From assembly GCA_934533075.1 (NCBI GenBank), contig CAKTBJ010000030.1, forward strand, positions 1 to 38,805: DNA of 38,805 nucleotides, read 5' to 3'. The translations under genes were made by a program, and so were the position numbers. The DNA comes from an uncultured Paracoccus sp. Its GTDB lineage: Bacteria > Pseudomonadota > Alphaproteobacteria > Rhodobacterales > Rhodobacteraceae. This document shows, piece by piece, positions 33,151 to 38,805 of this stretch; the first letter of the stretch is position 1; each line of letters begins with the position of its first letter. Below the pieces are notes generated by a model. That model was not told the DNA's origin. It worked only from the letters and a program-made list of their open reading frames with translations, and did no database searches.

Positions 33151-34115
33151 GCCTGCTTTCCGGCCCGCATGCGCCGATCGTCACGGTGACGCTGAACCCG
33201 GCGCTGGATTTCGCCGGCTCGGTGGCGCAGGTGCTGCCGAATCGCAAGCTGCGCATGGGCGCGGTGCTGGTCGATCCCGGCGGCGGCGGCATCAACATCG
33301 CCCGCGTGGTGGCGCGGCTGGGCGGGCAGGCGCGGGCCGCCGTGTCGCTGGGCGGCGTGCTGGGCGACGAGATCGCCCGGCTGCTGGACGCCGAGGGCAT
33401 CGCCCGCCTCGCCCTGCCCTGCCCCGGTTCCAGCCGGCAATCGCTGTCGGTCACGGACGAGGGCGACGGCAAGCAGTATCGCTTCGTCATGCCCGGCCCG
33501 GAATGGTCCCCCGACCTGGCCGACGAGGCGCTGGAGATCCTCGCCGCCGCCGTGCCGAGGGGTGGCTGGGTGGCGCTCTCCGGCTCGAACCCGCCGGGGC
33601 TGGCGGACGGCTTCGCGCTGGACCTGGCGCGGCGGGTCGAGGCGGCGGGCGGGGCGCTGCTGGTCGACACGTCCGGCGCGGCGCTGAAGGCGCTGGCGGC
33701 GGCGCGCGCGGGCATCGCCGTCCTGCGCATCGACGGGCCGGAGGCCGAATTCCTCGCCGGCCGCCCCTTGCCGGAGCGCGCCGATACCGCCGCCTTCGCC
33801 CGCGATCTGGTGGCGCGGGGCGTGGCGCAGGTGGCGGTGCTGGCACGGGGCAGCGACGGCAACATCCTCGCCACGGCGGACGGCGCCTGGCATGCCCGCG
33901 CCGTGCCGGTGCAGGTGGTCAGCGCGGTGGGCGCCGGCGACAGCTTCGCCGCCGGCCTGCTGCTGGGCCGCGCGCGCGGCGGCGACTGGCCCGAGGCGCT
34001 GGCTCTGGCCGCCGCCTGCGCCAGCGCCACCTGCCTGATGCCCGCCACGCGGCTGGGCGAGGCCGCGGACATCGCCCGCCTGCTGGCCGAGGGCGCCATC
34101 ACCCGCATGGCGTGA
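33147..34115 (+). CDS. pfkB: PfkB-family sugar kinase (6-phosphofructokinase II-like)
   Basis: This 322-residue ribokinase-fold enzyme most resembles E. coli Pfk-2: VTVTLNPALDF, GGGGINIARVVARLGG, QYRFVMPGPE, VALSGSNPPG, VDTSGAALKAL and the catalytic VGAGDSFAAG, ending in CLMPATRLGEAADI. It should phosphorylate fructose-6-phosphate or fructose-1-phosphate. The KPNxxE segment that contacts ATP and Mg in most members is replaced by LRIDGPEAE, keeping only the Glu. The start is GTG overlapping the zincin stop, without a separate ribosome-binding site, implying coupled translation. Tagatose or 1-phosphofructokinase activity is possible. Confidence 0.88.
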   Translation: MSLLSGPHAPIVTVTLNPALDFAGSVAQVLPNRKLRMGAVLVDPGGGGINIARVVARLGGQARAAVSLGGVLGDEIARLLDAEGIARLALPCPGSSRQSLSVTDEGDGKQYRFVMPGPEWSPDLADEALEILAAAVPRGGWVALSGSNPPGLADGFALDLARRVEAAGGALLVDTSGAALKALAAARAGIAVLRIDGPEAEFLAGRPLPERADTAAFARDLVARGVAQVAVLARGSDGNILATADGAWHARAVPVQVVSAVGAGDSFAAGLLLGRARGGDWPEALALAAACASATCLMPATRLGEAADIARLLAEGAITRMA

Positions 34116-34302
34116 AGGCCGGCACGCGGGGCGCCCATGCCGCCGCACCGGGCCGATGGCCGGCGATGGACCTGAAGGTGGGCGCAACCGGGCAGTCGGC
34201 GGCCTTGCCGCCGGACAGGTGGCAGGGGCGCTTGCCGGCATGGTTCAAAACCCGGCGCATGGCGCATCCGGCAGCCCGCCGCCTCGCCCGCAGAGCGCAA
34301 TG

Positions 34303-34332
34303 AAAAACCCCGGCCGCGAGGACCGGGGGTTT
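34303..34332 (-). terminator. Terminator downstream of the DUF6280-like gene
   Basis: AAAAACCCCGG (34303-34313) pairs with CCGGGGGTTT (34323-34332) with one bulged G. On the minus strand this gives a stem followed by TTTTT. It lies 23 bases after the stop of the 34355-34681 gene. Confidence 0.75.
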
Positions 34333-34354
34333 CGCAGGCGAAAGGGGGGCAGGC

Positions 34355-34681
34355 TTACGCGGCTTCGGCCTCCGCCTCCTCGGCGGCGAGGCGACGCTCG
34401 CTTTCCTCGCGCGACAGCGCGACCGAAGTGCGCACGCCCTTGGAGACGAATTCCATCAGCCCCTTCACCACGCGCTCGTTGGGGTCGATGCCGGCGCAGG
34501 ACAGCACTTCGCGCCCGTCGCGCGAACGCGCCCAGCGGGCGATCTGCTCCGGCCCGTTGCCGAATTTCTTGTCGTCGGCGATGGCGTCGTCCAGAGCGGC
34601 CAGCACCACCGCGGCAAACAGCTTGCGCGCGCGCTGGCCCTGTTCGAAATTGAACGCCGAGTGATCCACCATGTCACGCAT
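34355..34681 (-). CDS. Conserved small protein, DUF6280-like
   Basis: The gene encodes 108 residues. The core AFNFEQGQRARKLFAAVVLAALDDAI...FGNGPEQIARWARSRDGREVLSCAGIDPNERVVKGL is a pattern I associate with a Rhodobacterales-specific family (DUF6280), and the tail is Ala/Glu-rich. It has no signal peptide or membrane segment, and its function is unknown. GGAAG lies five bases before the ATG. It is a single-gene unit with its own terminator. The family name is from memory and should be treated as moderately sure. Confidence 0.8.
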   Translation of the reverse strand: MRDMVDHSAFNFEQGQRARKLFAAVVLAALDDAIADDKKFGNGPEQIARWARSRDGREVLSCAGIDPNERVVKGLMEFVSKGVRTSVALSREESERRLAAEEAEAEAA

Positions 34682-34701
34682 TGCTTCCGTCCTGCTTCCT
34701 C

Positions 34702-34719
34702 ACCGGCCGGTCGGCCGGT
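34702..34719 (-). repeat. Inverted repeat in the 5' leader of the DUF6280-like gene
   Basis: ACCGGCCG (34702-34709) and CGGCCGGT (34712-34719) form an 8-base-pair inverted repeat around two bases, about 20 bases upstream of the start codon. It could be an operator or a leader hairpin. The surrounding 34,720-34,980 contains no gene I can support. Confidence 0.45.
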
Positions 34720-34980
34720 TGCCTTGTGCCGGCATTGGCCGGTCATGTCTTGCGAAATGCCCCTCTTGACCGTCGCCGTGTCCTGTGGGGTGAAAGTCCA
34801 GATAGAAAGAATGGTTCCGATTCGATATGCCCTTGCGCGCATGGCAGCCATGCAAGGCGCACAATCCCCAGCAAATACGCTGCATTGCGGCGGCAAATTG
34901 TTGCGCAGTCGCAAGAAAGTCATCGCCCCGGCGCGCGCAAGGCGGCCGGGGCGCAGCGGTTCCGCTACGTCACGAAGGGG

Positions 34981-37275
34981 TCAGTCCGGGTTGTCCATGC
35001 GCAGCCGCACGGTGACATTGCCCTTGACGGGGCGCGGCCAGTTGACGCGCAACGACTTTTCGTCGGCGCCCTGCCGCGCCTGCACCCAGGGCATTTCGCC
35101 GCGATGGCTGTTGCCCGCGTCCAGGATCGAGCTGGTCGCCACCACCGAATCGACATTCTTCGCCCAGCCGCCCAGCGGCAGCTGATCCCCCGTCGGGATG
35201 GTCCATTGCTGGGCCAGCGACGCCTGGTTATGCGTCAACTGCAACGGGTTGGCACAGAACGTATCGACGCCGGTGAAGGTGTTGCCCTCGAAGCGGATGT
35301 TGCGCATCCGGGTCAGGTCCAGCGGCGCATGGGTGTCGTCCACGCGCTCGATGCGGGTGATGCGATTGATGTCGGCCTTGAACACGTTGCCGCTGACCGT
35401 CAGCCCGTGGACGAAATGCCCGGTCCCGTAGGGCTTGACCACGATGAAGCTGAACCAGGCCACGGTGTTCGAGCACAGGAAGGTGTTGCCGGTGATGGTC
35501 AGCGCGCCAAAGCTCAGCGCATTGCCGGCAAAGTTCGGGTTGGCGTGGTATTCGTTGGTCCATTCGATGGCGTTGTTGTCGATATAGTTGCCGGTCACGG
35601 TGGTCTGGACATTGGTGCCGACCAGCACCAGCCCGGCGGTGCGCAGGCCGGGATTGGCGCCGTCGCCCTGGAACCAGTGGTTGCCGCTGATGATATGGCC
35701 CGCGCCCGCCGCCACCAGGAAGGTGCCGAAGCGCACGAAGCGGTTGTCGCGGATCTTGGTGTCGTTGGCGTTGACGTTGATCGCCACCGAGGTCCGGGTC
35801 TGCGCCAGCGCGCCCATCTCGTTGGACAGGAACTGGCACCGGTCGATCAGCATGTCCTGGCAGCCGCGCCCGATCGAGGTGATCGCCCGGTCCTTGGGCC
35901 GCGCGACATAGCAGTCGCGGATATGGAACATCTCGCCATCCGGGGGCAGCATCAGGAAGCTGGCCACGCCGTCCAGAGTGAAGTCCACATCGTTGATGTT
36001 GAAGCGATCGTAATTGCCCACCCCCGAGAAATCCAGCACATAGCGATACCGCTCGAACGTATAGCTGCGCGTGCCCGAGCCGCCATGCAGCGGCTGGCTC
36101 AGTGTCAGGGTCTTGGCGGCGACGTTCCTGGCGCGCACATAGACCTCGCGCCCGACGCCCTGCCCGACCACGCGCGAGCCGACCTCGATATTGGCGACAT
36201 TGGCCACGGCGCTCAGCGTCCGCGACTGGCCGGTGGCATAGGTGGCGGTGCTGGTCGTGGTGGTGGTGTCCCAGGCCGGGCCGGGCACCGGGCGCACCTG
36301 GCCGTTGGCCAGCACGCGGCGGTTGGAATACGAGCTGACGCCCGGCGCGATCTCGTGGATCAGGATCGGCTCGACCAGATCGACGCGGCGGCCGCGCAGG
36401 TCGAAGGTGCCGTGGTCGGTCCAGCCGAACAGCGCCTGAAGGCCGCGCTTGAAGCCCTCGGTCTCGTCCTGGAAGGCGTCGGCATAGGTCGGGAAATCGA
36501 AATTCTCCATCAGCGCCAGCCGGGCGGCGCGCGGCATCACCAGCTTGCCGACGAAACGCACCCGCGCGCTCATCGACAGGTTCGAGCCGATGAAATAGGT
36601 GCCCTCCGGCACCACCACCTCGCGGCTGCCCGCGGCGGCGTCGGCCGCGGCGAAGGCGTCGCGGTCGTCGGTCACGCCGTCGCCCTTGGCGCCATAGTCG
36701 CGCACATCCACCCAGTCCAGCATCGTGCGCAGGAAGTCGGCGGTGCAATCCTCGATACGGATCGATTCGATGCGCACGGTGCCGCCATTGGCGCCGGTCA
36801 GGTCGATGCCGAAATGACCATAGATCGCCGTGCGGCCCCAGGACATGCCGACGCCGGGCCGGCTGCCGGTGCCGACGATGGCGCTGACCGTAACCACGCG
36901 GTTATAGCCGCCGGGCGTGACGCTGGCGCCGGTATCGGTGACCGAGGTGATGCGGTTGCGGGCGGCATTGCCGGCGAACGCCCCGATCCGCACCGCCGGC
37001 ATCGCCCCCGCGATCACCTTCACCCGCGCCGAGATGCGCAGATAGGTGCCCGGCAGGATCGGCGTCTCGCCCATGAAGCGCAGGCGGGTCGTGGTCTCCT
37101 GCTTGGTGATCTCCAGGCAGGCGCCGAAATCGGCATCCGCCGCCACGATCCCGGCATTCGAGGCCCCGGCCCATGTCGCGCTGCCGGGCGTCCCATGCTC
37201 GCGCGACCAGACGCCCAGGCCGGCGGCGAAGCCCGGCGGATCAAGGACCAGCCCGTCGGTGATGGCAATGTTCAT
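34981..37275 (-). CDS. Right-handed beta-helix protein (pectate-lyase superfamily / GH28-related)
   Basis: The gene encodes 764 residues. The N-terminal domain (about 1-185) looks like a jelly-roll carbohydrate-binding module (GTYLRISARVKVIAG, HFGIDLTGANGGTVRIESIRIED). The superfamily hallmark VRDYGAKGDGVTDDRDAF follows at about 190-207, then EVVVPEGTYFIG. A long run of parallel beta-helix turns follows (INVNANDTKIRDNRFVRFG, HIISGNHWFQG, LTITGNTFLCSN, HGLTVSGNVFKAD, NIRFEGNTFTG). The C-terminal ~70 residues form a small beta domain. It has no signal peptide, membrane helix or RTX repeat. It could be a polysaccharide lyase/hydrolase or a phage-tailspike-like domestication. GGGGAGA precedes the ATG. 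It lies next to purN-purM without functional partners. Confidence 0.85.
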   Translation of the reverse strand: MNIAITDGLVLDPPGFAAGLGVWSREHGTPGSATWAGASNAGIVAADADFGACLEITKQETTTRLRFMGETPILPGTYLRISARVKVIAGAMPAVRIGAFAGNAARNRITSVTDTGASVTPGGYNRVVTVSAIVGTGSRPGVGMSWGRTAIYGHFGIDLTGANGGTVRIESIRIEDCTADFLRTMLDWVDVRDYGAKGDGVTDDRDAFAAADAAAGSREVVVPEGTYFIGSNLSMSARVRFVGKLVMPRAARLALMENFDFPTYADAFQDETEGFKRGLQALFGWTDHGTFDLRGRRVDLVEPILIHEIAPGVSSYSNRRVLANGQVRPVPGPAWDTTTTTSTATYATGQSRTLSAVANVANIEVGSRVVGQGVGREVYVRARNVAAKTLTLSQPLHGGSGTRSYTFERYRYVLDFSGVGNYDRFNINDVDFTLDGVASFLMLPPDGEMFHIRDCYVARPKDRAITSIGRGCQDMLIDRCQFLSNEMGALAQTRTSVAINVNANDTKIRDNRFVRFGTFLVAAGAGHIISGNHWFQGDGANPGLRTAGLVLVGTNVQTTVTGNYIDNNAIEWTNEYHANPNFAGNALSFGALTITGNTFLCSNTVAWFSFIVVKPYGTGHFVHGLTVSGNVFKADINRITRIERVDDTHAPLDLTRMRNIRFEGNTFTGVDTFCANPLQLTHNQASLAQQWTIPTGDQLPLGGWAKNVDSVVATSSILDAGNSHRGEMPWVQARQGADEKSLRVNWPRPVKGNVTVRLRMDNPD

Positions 37276-37400
37276 AGCAGTCTCCCCCTCGCATATGCCG
37301 GGCCGGCTGACCCGCAGGAACGAGGGCGGAAACTGTCGCGGATTGGTTTACGGATCGCTAACCGGGCGGACGCCGCAACGCCGCGCCGGGCAACGGTACG

Positions 37401-37973
37401 TCAGGAAAGTTTCGAGGAAAATTCTCCAAGCACCTGCGGATAAAGCCGATGTTCGGCCACCAGCACCCGCGCCGCCAGATCGTCGGGCGTATCGCCCGGC
37501 AGCACCGGCACCCGCACCTGCCCGAGGATCGGCCCGGCATCCAGCTCCGGCGTGACCAGGTGCACGCTGGCGCCGCCCTCGGCATCGCCGGCCTCGATGG
37601 CGCGGGCATGGGTGTGCAGGCCGGGATACTTGGGCAGCAGGGAAGGATGGATGTTCAGCATCCGCCCCTGCCAGCGCCGCACGAAATCCGGGGTCAGGAT
37701 GCGCATGAAGCCGGCCAGACAGATGATGTCGGGCGCCGCGTCCTCCAGCGGCCGGGACAGCGCCGCCTCGAACGCGGCACGGTCCTTGCCGAAGGGGCGG
37801 TGATCGACGACCGCCGTGGGCACGCCCATCGCCCGCGCCCGCGCCAGCCCGCCGGCCTCGGGATTGTTCGACAGCACCAGCACCGGACGCGCGGGATGGT
37901 CGCCGGTCATGCTCTCGACCAGCCGCACCATGTTCGAGCCGCCGCCCGAAATCAGGATCGCGACACGCTTCAC
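37401..37973 (-). CDS. purN: Phosphoribosylglycinamide formyltransferase
   Basis: This 190-residue 10-formyl-THF-dependent enzyme performs the third step of purine synthesis. It has [12 protein letters not shown] near the start, [16 protein letters not shown], and the catalytic Asn-His pair in [21 protein letters not shown] with the later Asp in PELDAGPIL. The start is GTG at 37973, overlapping the purM stop by four bases (GTGA); no ATG precedes it in frame without running into purM. PurM and PurN act consecutively around AIR synthesis, and the coupled order purM-purN is common. Confidence 0.95.
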   Translation of the reverse strand: MKRVAILISGGGSNMVRLVESMTGDHPARPVLVLSNNPEAGGLARARAMGVPTAVVDHRPFGKDRAAFEAALSRPLEDAAPDIICLAGFMRILTPDFVRRWQGRMLNIHPSLLPKYPGLHTHARAIEAGDAEGGASVHLVTPELDAGPILGQVRVPVLPGDTPDDLAARVLVAEHRLYPQVLGEFSSKLS

Positions 37974-38805
37974 GCAAGCGCCCCGGTATAGGAAACGCCT
38001 TCGCCGGCAACGATCTCGCCGATGCGATGCACCCGCTCGCCCGACTCGCGCAGCAGCGCGGCCAGCGCCTCCGCCCGGTCCGGGGCCACGACGAGGATCA
38101 TGCCGATGCCGCTGTTGAAGGTCTTCAGCATCTCGGCCTCGGCAATGCCGCCGGCCGCGCGCAGCCAGCCGAACACGCCCGGCAGTTGCCACGCGCCCAG
38201 ATCGACCTGCGCCCCAAGCCCCTCGGGCAGCACGCGCGGCAGGTTCTCGGTGATGCCGCCGCCGGTGATATGCGCGGCCGCGTGCACCCCGCCGGCGCGG
38301 ATCGCCGCCAGCACGGGGCGCACGTAAAGCCGCGTCGGCGCCAGCAGCGCGGCGCCCAGGCTGCCATGCCCCCAGGGACAGGCCGCATCCCAGCCGAGGC
38401 CAGCCACCTCGGCCACCCGCCGCACCAGCGAATAGCCGTTGGAATGCACCCCGTCGGATTCCAAGCCCAGCAGAACGTCGCCCATCGCCACGTCGCGCGG
38501 CAGTTCCGTGCCCCGCTCCATCGCACCGACGGCAAAGCCCGCCAGATCGAAATCCCCGGCCTGATACAGGCCCGGCATCTCGGCGGTCTCGCCGCCGATC
38601 AGCGCGCAGCCGGACCCCCGGCAGCCGGCGGCGATGCCCTCGATCACGCGGGCAGCCTCGTCCACCGACAGCTTGCCGGTGGCAAAATAGTCCAGGAAGA
38701 ACAGCGGTTCGGCGCCCTGACAGACCAGATCGTTCACGCACATCGCCACCAGGTCGATGCCGATCCCGTCCAGCTCGCCGCTGTCGATGGCGATGCGCAG
38801 CTTGG
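37970..38805 (-). CDS. purM: Phosphoribosylformylglycinamidine cyclo-ligase (5' end outside window)
   Basis: This is AIR synthetase, an ATP-dependent enzyme that closes the imidazole ring. About 277 of an expected 345-350 residues are present; the first codons lie beyond the right edge. It shows [76 protein letters not shown] and [11 protein letters not shown]. The TGA stop overlaps the purN GTG start. The frame remains open to the edge, so it is truncated by the window and not broken. Confidence 0.96.
   Translation of the reverse strand, partial: KLRIAIDSGELDGIGIDLVAMCVNDLVCQGAEPLFFLDYFATGKLSVDEAARVIEGIAAGCRGSGCALIGGETAEMPGLYQAGDFDLAGFAVGAMERGTELPRDVAMGDVLLGLESDGVHSNGYSLVRRVAEVAGLGWDAACPWGHGSLGAALLAPTRLYVRPVLAAIRAGGVHAAAHITGGGITENLPRVLPEGLGAQVDLGAWQLPGVFGWLRAAGGIAEAEMLKTFNSGIGMILVVAPDRAEALAALLRESGERVHRIGEIVAGEGVSYTGALA

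Noticed and set aside
34681..37443. Long plus-strand open frame opposite the beta-helix gene
   Set aside because: The minus-strand frame shows the pectate-lyase hallmark and repeated beta-helix turns with a good ribosome-binding site. The plus-strand translation is low-complexity.
1..38805. CRISPR arrays, insertion sequences, integrases, phage modules, rRNA
   Set aside because: I saw no regularly spaced repeats, transposase or integrase motifs, or rRNA signatures. The only notable direct repeat is the pair in the VOC gene.

Overview
This window is very G+C-rich DNA with strong GC bias at third codon positions, few spacers and many ATGA or GTGA stop/start overlaps. It looks like chromosomal sequence from an alphaproteobacterium of the Rhodobacteraceae, most like Paracoccus. 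The protein families agree with this: a DUF6280-like protein, a putative rhamnosyltransferase of the type common in Rhodobacterales, a short form of glutamyl-tRNA synthetase, and topoisomerase IV subunit B. The genus is an inference from family content and composition, not a measurement.

Region 1 (about 1-17,475) is a complete-looking catecholate siderophore locus of the enterobactin type. It holds an outer-membrane TonB-dependent receptor, then isochorismate synthase, isochorismatase and 2,3-dihydro-2,3-dihydroxybenzoate dehydrogenase (entC-entB-entA). A divergent cytochrome b561 gene interrupts the series. Next come the DHB-AMP ligase (entE), a free-standing aryl carrier protein, and a four-domain NRPS (C-A-PCP-TE, entF-like) whose adenylation pocket reads as serine. 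Two minus-strand genes follow, a 73-residue membrane protein and a cytoplasmic Fes/IroE-like esterase. A divergent transport operon then encodes a secreted YncE-like beta-propeller, a periplasmic binding protein, one FecCD-type permease and its ATPase. The predicted flow is chorismate to 2,3-DHB, to DHB-Ser units, to a released (probably cyclic) trimer. Re-import runs through the receptor and ABC transporter, and iron is released by the esterase. The cytochrome b561, the small membrane protein and the propeller are the parts not explained by the classical ent/fep system.

Region 2 (about 17,476-27,235) is mixed. It contains a 658-base spacer with no convincing gene, rmuC, lldD, two small lipoprotein genes, a VOC-family gene broken by a 66-base in-frame duplication, a secreted 5'-nucleotidase, a DUF952 gene, pyrD, a glutathione S-transferase, and a Phd-Doc toxin-antitoxin pair with a visible promoter and operator.

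Region 3 (27,336-38,805) is mostly core: parE, a YnfA-family membrane protein, a rhamnosyltransferase-like gene, a GNAT acetyltransferase, elongator tRNA-Met, gltX, a small zincin, a pfkB-family sugar kinase, a DUF6280-like gene, a 764-residue beta-helix (pectate-lyase-superfamily) protein, and purN-purM. purM runs off the right edge. The left edge holds the last 24 codons of an unidentified gene.
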